Source: an uncultured Gaiellaceae bacterium (GTDB lineage: Bacteria > Actinomycetota > Thermoleophilia > Gaiellales > Gaiellaceae). From it: a stretch of DNA of 8,236 nt. The notes under the pieces were generated by a model. It had not been told where the DNA came from. It saw only the letters and a list, made by a program, of their open reading frames with translations, and did not search any database. Both the position numbers and the translations under genes were made by a program. The stretch is taken from NCBI GenBank assembly GCA_955652075.1, contig CATPAS010000279.1:1-8236 (forward strand), given 5' to 3'. Shown one piece after another: positions 1 through 6,145 of this stretch (the stretch's first letter is position 1; each line of letters starts with the position of its first letter).

Positions 1-306
1 CCGTACGCGGCTGCGAAGGGCGGGCTCCGCATGCTGATGCGAAACGCCGCGGTGGAGCTGGCCCCGTTTTGCATCCGGGTCAACAACATCGCGCCGGGAG
101 CGATCGCAACACCGATCAACGCGGCAGCGCTGGCGGACCCCGCGAACGTGAAGCGGCTCAAGGAGATCGTGCCGCTGATGCGGATTGGCAAACCCGAGGA
201 GGTGGCAGCGGTTGCGCTCTTCCTTGCCTCCGACCGGTCCTCGTATGTCACCGGCTCTACGTATTACGTCGACGGCGGCATGATCCGGCACGCGGAGCCC
301 CTCTGA
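1..306 (+). CDS. Short-chain dehydrogenase/reductase (SDR), C-terminal part, cut by window edge
   Basis: This is the last 101 codons of a classical SDR oxidoreductase, open from the first base of the window. The fragment begins PYAAAK, which is the family's catalytic Tyr-x-x-x-Lys pair (Tyr2 and Lys6 of the fragment). It continues with the conserved helix ending NAAVELAP, the RVNNIAPGAIATPI segment (the N-x-x-x-PG-x-x-x-T motif that contacts the nicotinamide end of the cofactor), and the usual C-terminal signature of a PEEVAAVALFLASD helix followed by YVTGSTYYVDGG. The Rossmann-fold half with the glycine-rich NAD(P)-binding motif lies outside the window. The ending resembles glucose-1-dehydrogenase-type or 3-oxoacyl-ACP-reductase-type SDRs, but substrate cannot be assigned from this part. 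The stop is TGA at 304-306. The gene lies 45 bases before the repeated hairpin element and need not be linked to the sugar operon. Confidence 0.9.
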   Translation, partial: PYAAAKGGLRMLMRNAAVELAPFCIRVNNIAPGAIATPINAAALADPANVKRLKEIVPLMRIGKPEEVAAVALFLASDRSSYVTGSTYYVDGGMIRHAEPL

Positions 307-351
307 CGATCGAAGCCAGCTTCCGCTTGCAATCCGGCGCGCGGCGTGAGA

Positions 352-420
352 GAGTCGCTTCGTCAAGTCCTGTGGGCCCTCGGGTTCGCAGGACTTGGCG
401 TTTCAGGGCACGCTTTCATC
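352..420 (+). repeat. Direct-repeat copy 1 with a 17-bp hairpin core, leader of the DksA-like gene
   Basis: This 69-nt stretch recurs at 7516-7584 on the same strand. The core (362-403) is identical over 42 nt; the flanks match at 7 of 10 upstream and 13 of 17 downstream positions. Positions 362-399 form a hairpin: left arm GTCAAGTCCTGTGGGCC (362-378), loop CTCG (379-382), right arm GGTTCGCAGGACTTGGC (383-399). As plus-strand RNA all 17 positions pair, with four G-U pairs. On the opposite strand those four become C-A mismatches, so the fold favours a plus-strand transcript. The hairpin ends 60 nt before the preferred ATG of the DksA-like gene. It is followed by GTTTC, too short a T-run for a convincing intrinsic terminator. 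The function is unknown; I do not recognise a named RNA family. Confidence 0.8.
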
Positions 421-459
421 AGGTACGTCGCGGGGCGACATCGAGGTAACGTGCCCCTG

Positions 460-780
460 ATGGATCCTGAGCGGGCACGCGAGCTCCTGGCCCGAGAGCG
501 CGAGCGAATCGAGCGGTCGCTAGTAAAGCGCGCGCACACGGACACCGGCGAGCCGGCCGAGGACAATCCCGCCAATCTCGGCTCGGACCTGTATCAGGAC
601 GAGCTCGACGAGGGTCTGGCCGACGACCTACGCGAGGATCTCGCTGCGGTCGAGCGGGCCGAGGCCCGTCTCGCCGCCGGGACCTACGGGCTTTCGATCG
701 AGAGCGGCAAACCGATTCCGGACGGGCGTCTCGAGGCGCAGCCGACGGCGGAGCGGACGACCGAAGAGGAAGGTCGCTGA
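460..780 (+). CDS. Small DksA/TraR-like protein lacking the zinc-finger cysteines
   Basis: The 106-residue product begins MDPERARELLARERERIERSL. A long, highly charged, probably coiled-coil helical region fills the first 70 or so residues. It ends with GTYGLSIESGKPIPDGRLEA and then QPTAERTTEEE. The tail matches the DksA/TraR C-terminal pattern (GTYG-C-x-x-CG-x-x-I-x-x-x-RL-x-A-x-P-x-A), but every expected zinc Cys is replaced, by Ser, Ser or Thr/Glu. Such cysteine-free relatives occur in actinobacteria as small proteins of unclear role; canonical DksA binds the RNA polymerase secondary channel. The frame is open back to a GTG at 346. That start is disfavoured because its extra codons are the translated repeat, which is untranslated leader at the other locus. 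The start at 460 has GAGGT at 443-447, 12 nt upstream. A GTG at 451 is an alternative but sits only 3 nt from the GAGGT. Confidence 0.75.
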   Translation: MDPERARELLARERERIERSLVKRAHTDTGEPAEDNPANLGSDLYQDELDEGLADDLREDLAAVERAEARLAAGTYGLSIESGKPIPDGRLEAQPTAERTTEEEGR

Positions 781-839
781 CCTTCGCCTGCTAGCGGTCG
801 ACTCGAGACCGGTCCAGCCGTAACACCGGAGCCGCCGCC
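781..839. other. Convergent intergenic gap between the DksA-like gene and the last permease
   Basis: These 59 bases separate two convergently transcribed genes, so transcription from both sides must end here or nearby. The only structure I see is a weak inverted repeat CGGTC-N7-GACCG at 795-811 (5 bp, no T-run on either strand). This is too weak to call a terminator with confidence. Rho-dependent or overlapping termination is possible. Confidence 0.3.
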
Positions 840-1760
840 TCAGCCCTTGAGCGCGCCCCCGAATCCAGAACCACGCAGGAAGGATCGCTGGAAGATCAGA
901 AAGCCCACGATGGGAACGAGCGCGGCGATCAGCATCGATGCGAGGAGGACGCCGAGTTGCGTTTGCGCCTGGATGGCCGGAAGCCGCACCGACAGTGGCT
1001 GGCGATCCGGGCTGTTCGTGAGGACCAGGAACGGCCAAAGGAAGTTCTTCCACTCCGCGAGGATCGCGAAGATCGAGACAACTCCGAGGATCGGCTTCGA
1101 GAGAGGTAACACGATCGACCAGAAGAGACGTATCGGGCCGGCGCCGTCGATGCGCGCGGCCTCGAAAAGCTCCTGTGGCAGGTTGTCGAAGAAGCGCTTC
1201 ATCAGCACGACGTTGAAGGCGCTCGCGCCCGCCGGCAGCCAGATTGCCCAGTAGCTCTCCGCGAACGAATGGTGGATGAGCGGCGGATGGACGACCTCGA
1301 TATAGAGCGGAACGATCAAGACGACGACCGGCACGAAGAGCGTCCCGAGCAGGAGTGCGCTGACGAATCGCCCCCAGGCGGGCCGGAGCACCGAGAGCAC
1401 GAAGGCGCCGGTCGTCGCGACGACGATCTGACAGAACCAGGACCCGAGCGCGAGGACGATCGTGTTCCAGAAATAGCGGCCGACATTCACCTTCGACCAC
1501 GCGTCGCTGAGGTTGCTCCAGGCCACTCCGTGCGGGAAGAGGGCAAGTGGATTCCTGAGCGTGTCGATCGTCGGCGTGACGGCGCCCTTTGCGAGCCAGA
1601 CCAGCGGCCCGAGCCCGATCAGGACGAGCAGGACGAGCAGGAGCACCTGAGCGGAGCCGAAGAGCCATTTGATGTCGCGGCGCGCCCAGTCCGTGTATGA
1701 GAGGAGTCCGCCGGTCGCCTCTTCGGTCGCCTCGGCCCGACGGAGACGGAGACCGATCAC
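840..1760 (-). CDS. Sugar ABC transporter permease, MalG/CUT1 type (inner component)
   Basis: The 306-residue membrane protein is one half of the translocation channel of a carbohydrate importer. After a charged cytoplasmic N-terminus (about 30 residues) it has a first membrane segment at about 37-58. Further hydrophobic segments lie near 100-125, 135-155, 170-190, 224-245 and 270-292. The diagnostic EAA loop, which docks onto the ATPase, is at 200-219 (EAARIDGAGPIRLFWSIVLP), with the invariant Gly in place. The length is slightly above the usual 270-300. Its GTG start overlaps the stop of the upstream permease in a GTGA arrangement (1757-1760), the classic sign of translational coupling. GGAG lies 6 nt before the start. 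It is the last gene of the operon and no ATP-binding subunit follows. Sugar specificity cannot be read from the permease; the neighbouring GH13 enzyme suggests alpha-glucosides. Confidence 0.93.
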   Translation of the reverse strand: MIGLRLRRAEATEEATGGLLSYTDWARRDIKWLFGSAQVLLLVLLVLIGLGPLVWLAKGAVTPTIDTLRNPLALFPHGVAWSNLSDAWSKVNVGRYFWNTIVLALGSWFCQIVVATTGAFVLSVLRPAWGRFVSALLLGTLFVPVVVLIVPLYIEVVHPPLIHHSFAESYWAIWLPAGASAFNVVLMKRFFDNLPQELFEAARIDGAGPIRLFWSIVLPLSKPILGVVSIFAILAEWKNFLWPFLVLTNSPDRQPLSVRLPAIQAQTQLGVLLASMLIAALVPIVGFLIFQRSFLRGSGFGGALKG

Positions 1761-2776
1761 CTCGTGCTCCAGGATCGGGTCGCCCGCATGAACACGAGGG
1801 AGAAAACAGCCAGGAAGGCCGCGAGCATCAGGCTCAGCGCAGCCGCGTCACCGAAACCGACACCGACGGAGTTCCCGAACGCGTACTGGTAGACGAGCAG
1901 CAAGACGGTGAGCGTCGCGTTCGCCGGGCCGCCCGAGGTGAAAAGGAAAGGCTCGAGGAAGACCTGGGCCGTTCCGATGATCTGGAGAATCAGCGTGATG
2001 AGCAAGACGCCACGCAGCTGAGGCAGGGTGATGTGCCAGATCTTGTGCCACAGGCCCGCGCCGTCCACAGACGCCGCGTCGTACAGATCCGTGTCCACGG
2101 CCGTCAGTGCGGCGAGGTAGATGATCACCGTTGCGCCGGCGTTCGCCCACGTGGACTCGACGACGAGCGCCGGCATCGCGGTGCCGGGAGATTGCAGCCA
2201 GCCGTACGGCCCCAGATGGAACCAGCCGAGCACGGTGTTGAAGAGGCCGACGCTGCTCGGTTCGTAGAACACGTACTTCCACAGCATCACGCCGACGACG
2301 GGCGGAATGACGACGGGTAGGTAGGCAAGCCCGCTGTAGATCCCGCGGAAGCGGCGCGACTCGCTGATCAGCACTGCCGCGATGAGAGGGATTGGGTAAC
2401 CGAAGAGAAGGGCGAGGGCTGCGAAGTAGGCGGTGTTCTTGACGGCCGTGGCGAAGAGTGGATCGCCGATCACGTCCCGGAAGTTCTGCAGACCCACCCA
2501 CGTCGGCGGATCGATGAGGTTCGTGTGCTGAACAGAGAGGACGACGAGCCGCGTGATCGGATACCACGAGAACGCCGTGAAGATCGCGAGCATGGGCAGG
2601 GCGAAAGCAAGAGCGGTGAGGTTTCCGCTGCGTACCCACTCGACAGGTGAACGGCGGTCGCGACGACGGGGCCTTGCGACCGGCTCGGTTGAAATCACGT
2701 CAAGGTTGTCCACGGCACGGTCCCGAGCTGTCACTCTCGCCGCGCTCACCTTACGCCGTCCCCGAAGCCGCGTCAC
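1757..2776 (-). CDS. Sugar ABC transporter permease, MalF/UgpA/CUT1 type
   Basis: The 339-residue membrane protein is the partner channel subunit. A basic, probably disordered N-terminus of about 50 residues precedes the first membrane segment (about 52-70). It is followed by the family pattern WYPITRLVVLS and then WVGLQNFRDVI. More hydrophobic segments lie near 112-138, 150-170, 203-225, 255-275 and 311-330. The EAA loop is at 233-252 (DAASVDGAGLWHKIWHITLP). The segment LEPFLFTSGGPANATLT is also typical of this subunit. The reading frame can start at GTG 2776, which has no clear ribosome binding site. A GTG nine codons in (2749) has a GGGGA 9 nt upstream and may be the true start, giving 330 residues. 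The stop overlaps the next permease start. A strong hairpin (2787-2813) separates it from the binding-protein gene. Confidence 0.92.
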   Translation of the reverse strand: MTRLRGRRKVSAARVTARDRAVDNLDVISTEPVARPRRRDRRSPVEWVRSGNLTALAFALPMLAIFTAFSWYPITRLVVLSVQHTNLIDPPTWVGLQNFRDVIGDPLFATAVKNTAYFAALALLFGYPIPLIAAVLISESRRFRGIYSGLAYLPVVIPPVVGVMLWKYVFYEPSSVGLFNTVLGWFHLGPYGWLQSPGTAMPALVVESTWANAGATVIIYLAALTAVDTDLYDAASVDGAGLWHKIWHITLPQLRGVLLITLILQIIGTAQVFLEPFLFTSGGPANATLTVLLLVYQYAFGNSVGVGFGDAAALSLMLAAFLAVFSLVFMRATRSWSTR

Positions 2777-2786
2777 CCGAACGGCC

Positions 2787-2813
2787 GACGGGGAGCCACG
2801 AGGGCTCCCCGTC
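2787..2813 (-). promoter_or_regulatory. Intercistronic hairpin between the binding-protein and permease genes
   Basis: A perfect 11-bp inverted repeat, GACGGGGAGCC-ACGAG-GGCTCCCCGTC, occupies most of the 56-base gap after the binding-protein stop (2833) and before the permease start (2776). No T-run follows on the minus strand, so it is not a typical intrinsic terminator. In sugar ABC operons a hairpin at this spot commonly protects the upstream message or causes partial read-through, giving more binding protein than permease. That role is inferred here. Confidence 0.65.
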
Positions 2814-2832
2814 GAGCCAGTCGGTCAAGGAA

Positions 2833-3219
2833 CTAGTTCCCGTCGCTGATGGCCTTCTGGGCGACTTGGTTCGCCTGCGCGAGCAGGCCCGCGATGTTGG
2901 CGTTCCTGTCGGCAAACACCGCCTGAACGACCGGATCGAGCGCGTGGTACACGCTCTGCGTCGAGGCGGCAGGCTCCGGGTAGAGGCTCTGCTTGAAGAT
3001 GCCCCTCAGGAACGGCGCCATCTGCTTGATCGGCACGTTGATGTAAGGCTTGATCCACGAGTTGGCGACGTCGTACTGCTTCTTGTTGAAGATCGGGAAC
3101 GCGGGCACACCGACGGGCTGCTTGTTCGCGACGAGAATGTTCGCGTCTCGCAGAGCCGCCGGCTTCCTGATGAGCTTCTCCATGTAGAAGAAGTCGATCC
3201 ATTGCAGGGCGGCATCGAG
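2833..3219 (-). CDS. Sugar-binding protein of ABC importer, C-terminal fragment (gene split by an assembly artefact)
   Basis: This is the C-terminal 128 codons of the extracellular solute-binding protein, in the same frame as the N-terminal part at 3262-4218. Coding sense resumes right after the artefact block with LDAALQWIDFFYMEKL, the typical helix near the C-terminus of family-1 binding proteins (hydrophobic, W-I-D-F-F-Y). It runs to a natural end, AISDGN and TAG at 2833. An ATG at 3183 (the Met of FFYMEKL) would let gene finders call a 116-residue separate gene. That Met is internal to the helix and has no signal peptide before it, so I do not believe it is a real start. With the N-terminal part and a 14-codon gap the whole protein would be 461 residues, a normal length for the family. 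Confidence 0.85.
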   Translation of the reverse strand, partial: LDAALQWIDFFYMEKLIRKPAALRDANILVANKQPVGVPAFPIFNKKQYDVANSWIKPYINVPIKQMAPFLRGIFKQSLYPEPAASTQSVYHALDPVVQAVFADRNANIAGLLAQANQVAQKAISDGN

Positions 3220-3261
3220 TTTTTTTTTTTTTTATTATTGGGGGACCACCGAGATCTACAC
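3220..3261. other. Illumina P5 flow-cell oligo-like block (sequencing/assembly artefact)
   Basis: Fourteen T's (3220-3233) are followed by ATTATTGGGG and then GACCACCGAGATCTACAC (3244-3261). The last 18 bases are identical to the 3' end of the Illumina P5 oligo, and the match ends exactly at the oligo's terminal CTACAC. Across the full 29-nt P5 sequence (3233-3261), 24 positions agree. The flow-cell-bound form of P5 carries a poly-T spacer at its 5' end, as here. The block is the only A/T homopolymer in a GC-rich window and places TAG, TAA and TAA stops in the binding-protein frame. Adapter identity rests on my memory of the P5 sequence. The read-1 primer part that normally follows P5 is absent, so the exact route of entry is unclear. 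Confidence 0.93.
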
Positions 3262-4218
3262 GCCGCCCAGCACGCCGGCGTTCTTGTTCTTTGCCAGCGG
3301 CAGCGGCGCGATTCCGTAGATCTTCGGATCGAGGTTCGCGGCCTGGACGAGGAACGTGTAGATGTCCGAGCCGTTGATGAACATCCCGATCTTGCCCGCG
3401 GCAAATGCCTGGTTGATCGTCGGCCAGGTGTAGTCGTACGTCGAGCCCATCGACTTGTCGGTCCAGCGCATCTGCCGGAGCAGGTTCAGGGCCTGCACGG
3501 TGTACGGGTTGTTCAGCGTTGCGGTCGCGCTCGTCCCGCGGCCCTGCTCCATCCGGCCGCCGAGCGTGTAGGTCACCGTGGTCGCGATCCAGCCGGCCGT
3601 GTTGTCGTTCAGGCCCATCTGCGCGTACCCGGTCGCCCCGGTCCGGTCCGAGATCTGCTTCGCGTCCTTCCGGAGCTGCGCCCACGTCGTCGGCGGCTTG
3701 TTCGGATTGAGGCCGGCCTGCCTGAACAGGTCACGGTTGTAGTGGAGCGCCTGGGCATACGCCGCGTAAGGAACGCCGATGATGCGGCCCTTGGACGTCG
3801 TCGCCTCCGCGATGATCGTCTTCTGGAACTTCGTGTAATAGGGCCACTTCTTCACACCGGCGGTGATGTCGGCGACCTGACGGTGCTCACCGAGCGTGCG
3901 TGCGTCGGTGAACGGGACGGTGAAAACTGTCGGCAGTCGCCCTGCAGCCAACTGCGCGGCGAAGGTTGCTCCGTTCCACGCGTACTCGACCGGCTTGACA
4001 GTGATGTTCGGATGCTGCTTCTCGAACAACGCCACGTTGTCGTCGAACTGTTTCTGCGCGTCGTTCGAGCTACCGGGACGCAGCGCTGCGACGGTGATCG
4101 TCACCTTCGCCTGCGCGGACCCGCTCTTCGCGGCCGCGCTCGAGACCAAGCCGGCGCACACAGCCAGCAGGCCCGCCACGGCGACGGAAACGGTCGTGGC
4201 TCTACGGGTGAACTTCAT
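3256..4218 (-). CDS. Sugar-binding protein of ABC importer, N-terminal fragment (gene split by an assembly artefact)
   Basis: The 320-codon fragment belongs to the family-1 extracellular solute-binding proteins (MalE/UgpB-like). It starts at ATG 4218 with a strong site, AAAGGAG, 7 nt upstream. Residues 1-30 are a signal peptide: MKFTRR, a hydrophobic core, then SSAAAKSG. A Cys at 21 follows LAV, a poor lipobox, so either a lipoprotein or a Sec-secreted form is possible. The mature part shows the family layout: KVTITVAALRPG, FEKQHPNITVKPVEY, GVPYAAYAQALHYNRDLF, GLNPNKPPTTWAQL, a Gly/Trp-rich central part, and FAAGKIGMFINGSDIY. The last two native residues before the block are GG; the final Val and TAG stop come from the adapter-like sequence. 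In the living organism the gene probably continues in frame into 2833-3219. It binds the sugar delivered to the two permeases downstream. Confidence 0.9.
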   Translation of the reverse strand: MKFTRRATTVSVAVAGLLAVCAGLVSSAAAKSGSAQAKVTITVAALRPGSSNDAQKQFDDNVALFEKQHPNITVKPVEYAWNGATFAAQLAAGRLPTVFTVPFTDARTLGEHRQVADITAGVKKWPYYTKFQKTIIAEATTSKGRIIGVPYAAYAQALHYNRDLFRQAGLNPNKPPTTWAQLRKDAKQISDRTGATGYAQMGLNDNTAGWIATTVTYTLGGRMEQGRGTSATATLNNPYTVQALNLLRQMRWTDKSMGSTYDYTWPTINQAFAAGKIGMFINGSDIYTFLVQAANLDPKIYGIAPLPLAKNKNAGVLGGV

Positions 4219-4227
4219 GGTCCTACT

Positions 4228-4234
4228 CCTTTCC
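4228..4234 (-). promoter_or_regulatory. Strong Shine-Dalgarno site of the binding-protein gene
   Basis: On the minus strand the bases read AAGGAGT ahead of ATG 4218 with about 7 nt spacing. It is the best ribosome binding site in the window and fits the need for abundant binding protein. It fixes the start of that gene. Confidence 0.75.
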
Positions 4235-4274
4235 TGCGCACCATGACGCTGAGCCGGTGCGGGTCCGTGTTGAC

Positions 4275-6023
4275 CTAGCCAATGCTGTGTTCTCGTCCGG
4301 GCAATCCGTCCACGGACGGTGCTTGATCCTGGGCCTGGCGAAGCCAGACCGTGGTGTCCTGCGGGAGCTCACCTCCTTCGAGCTCGTTGCTGGCGATGAG
4401 GACGTGGGCGCCGACCGGTAGCGCGACCGGGCCGGGCCCGAAGTTGACGATGCAGGCGAAGCGCTCGCCGCGAGCGAAGGCGAGGACCGAGTCGCTCGAA
4501 GGAATCCACCGGAAGGCCCCGTCACCGGACCACGGTGCGGCGCGACGGAAACGCAGCCCGGTGCGGTAGAGGTTGAGCATCGAAGTCGTGGCCCCTGACT
4601 GCGCTGCGACCGTAAGTCGCCCCCAGTCGTCCGGCTGGTCGAGCCAGGGCCGCTCGGCTCCCTCGGGACTGAACTCGTACGGGGGCCGGTCGCCTCCCCA
4701 GGGCAGAGGGATGCGGCAGCCGTCGCGACCTGGGTCGACGCCGCCCGAACGGAGCCACATCGGGTCCTGACGACGCTCGGCCGGGATGTCTTCGACCTCG
4801 GGCAAGCCGAGCTCCTCGCCCTGGTAGATGTACATCGAGCCCGGCAACGCCATCGCGAGCAGCGCTGCTGCTCGCGCCGCCCGGGTGCCGCGCTCCAGGT
4901 CCGTCGGAGTCCCGTTTCGCTTGGATTCGAACGAGAAGGACGTGTCGGTCCGGCCGTAGCGGGTGACGGGCCTCGTCACATCGTGGTTCGACAGCACCCA
5001 GGTCGTCGGCGCGTCGACGGGAGCGTGTGCCGCGAGTGCAGACTCGATCGACGCGCGCATTGGTCCCGGCTCCCACGGGCACGAGAGGAAGTCGAAGTTG
5101 AAGGCGGTGTGCAGCTCGTCCGGGCGGAGGTAGCGGGCCAGCCGCTCCGGCTCGGGCAACCAGACCTCACCGACGAGGACGCGCGGCTCGGGATAGCCGT
5201 CGGCGATCGAGCGCCACCGGCGGTAGATGTCGTGGAGCGCGTCGCGGTCGGTGAACGGGTGCTCGCCGGCTTCGTGCTTGGGTGCCTCCTCGGCAAGGTC
5301 CGGGTCCTTGACGAGCAGCGCCGCCGAGTCGATCCGCACACCCGCCGCACCGCGATCGAACCAGAAGCGGAGGATGTCCTCGTGCTCCGCCCAGACGTCG
5401 GGGTGCGTCCAGTTGAGATCCGGCTGCTCCGGCGCGAACAGGTGGAGGTACCACTCGCCGGGCACGCCCGCGTCGTTGGTGCGGGTCCACGCGGGGCCGC
5501 CGAAGATCGACTGCCAGCCGTTCGGCGGGAGCTCTCCGTCGGGGCCGGTGCCGGACCGGAACCAGAAGCGTTGCCGCTCGGGCGAGCCGGGAGGTGAGTC
5601 CAGGGCAGCGCGAAACCACGGGTGCTGGTCGGAGACGTGGTTGGGGACCACGTCGACGATCGTTCGGATCCCGACCGCCCTGGCCTCGGCGATCAGCTGC
5701 TCGGCCTCCTCGAGTGTCCCGAAGGCCGGATCGATCGAGCGGTAGTCCGCGATGTCGTACCCCCAATCCGCCAGTGGGGACGGGTACCACGGGTTGAACC
5801 ACAGGGCGTCGATTCCTAGGTCGCGCAGGTAGGGCAGCCGATCTCGCACGCCCGCCAGGTCTCCCACTCCGTCCCCGTTCGCGTCCGCGAAGCTCCGGAC
5901 GTAGACCTGGTACACGACTGCGTCACGCCACCACCGCGCCTCAGGGCGCGCCCCGTCCAGTGCGGCCCGATCGTCGGGCTCGGGTGTCTGTGGCGTCGTT
6001 GCCGTCGATCCCGGATGTGTCAT
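4275..6023 (-). CDS. GH13 alpha-amylase-family enzyme, alpha-glucosidase-like, cytoplasmic
   Basis: The 582-residue glycoside hydrolase shows all four GH13 signatures in order. These are DVVPNH (124-129), GVRIDSA with nucleophile Asp232, LVGEVW with acid/base Glu286, and SNHD with Asp348 as transition-state stabiliser. The entry segment WWRDAVVYQVYVRSFADANGDGVGDL and the later QPDLNWTHPDV are typical of exo-acting alpha-glucosidase/oligo-1,6-glucosidase types that act on short alpha-glucosides. The exact linkage is not assigned. It has no signal peptide, so it should act on imported sugar. The C-terminal 100 or so residues look like the family's beta domain. ATG 6023 is preferred. The frame stays open to a TTG at 6071, but that would place the candidate operator inside the gene. 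No good ribosome binding site precedes 6023. The stop is 56 nt before the binding-protein gene. Confidence 0.93.
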   Translation of the reverse strand: MTHPGSTATTPQTPEPDDRAALDGARPEARWWRDAVVYQVYVRSFADANGDGVGDLAGVRDRLPYLRDLGIDALWFNPWYPSPLADWGYDIADYRSIDPAFGTLEEAEQLIAEARAVGIRTIVDVVPNHVSDQHPWFRAALDSPPGSPERQRFWFRSGTGPDGELPPNGWQSIFGGPAWTRTNDAGVPGEWYLHLFAPEQPDLNWTHPDVWAEHEDILRFWFDRGAAGVRIDSAALLVKDPDLAEEAPKHEAGEHPFTDRDALHDIYRRWRSIADGYPEPRVLVGEVWLPEPERLARYLRPDELHTAFNFDFLSCPWEPGPMRASIESALAAHAPVDAPTTWVLSNHDVTRPVTRYGRTDTSFSFESKRNGTPTDLERGTRAARAAALLAMALPGSMYIYQGEELGLPEVEDIPAERRQDPMWLRSGGVDPGRDGCRIPLPWGGDRPPYEFSPEGAERPWLDQPDDWGRLTVAAQSGATTSMLNLYRTGLRFRRAAPWSGDGAFRWIPSSDSVLAFARGERFACIVNFGPGPVALPVGAHVLIASNELEGGELPQDTTVWLRQAQDQAPSVDGLPGREHSIG

Positions 6024-6053
6024 TCGCGTCGAGGATCGCACATCCGACAATCG

Positions 6054-6082
6054 AATGCAAGAGTTGAACAAGACTTTGCATT
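6054..6082. promoter_or_regulatory. Candidate regulator binding site: AATGCAA-N15-TTGCATT inverted repeat
   Basis: A perfect 7-bp inverted repeat with a 15-base spacer (AATGCAA 6054-6060, TTGCATT 6076-6082) lies 31 bases upstream of the GH13 start, in the gap after the lacI gene. Arm centres are 22 bp apart, about two helical turns, as expected for a dimer reading one DNA face. TTGCA/TGCAA half-sites are common in operators of actinobacterial LacI proteins, but those usually have shorter spacers. The assignment to the neighbouring LacI protein is inferred from position. Confidence 0.45.
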
Positions 6083-6145
6083 TTTCCTACTTTGCCGTCC
6101 ACCAGCGCAATTTCTTGCACAGCGTCAGGCTAGAGCGAGCCTTGC

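Noticed and set aside
362..403. Hairpin repeat as an ordinary intrinsic terminator of the dehydrogenase gene
   Set aside because: Only GTTTC follows the stem in copy 1, and copy 2 has no upstream gene on its strand to terminate.
346..459. N-terminal extension of the DksA-like protein from GTG 346
   Set aside because: Its 38 extra codons are mostly the translated hairpin repeat. The same sequence is untranslated leader at the DAHP synthase locus, and substitutions between copies alter the encoded residues.
2833..4218. Biological pseudogenisation of the binding-protein gene or two separate genes
   Set aside because: The interruption matches a sequencing oligo, the frame is preserved on both sides, and the C-terminal piece has no signal peptide or ribosome binding site.
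2647..4278. A 543-codon open frame on the plus strand
   Set aside because: It is antisense to the binding-protein and permease genes, rich in Arg/Gly/Leu of the kind produced opposite GC-rich genes, and reads straight through the adapter block. It resembles no family.
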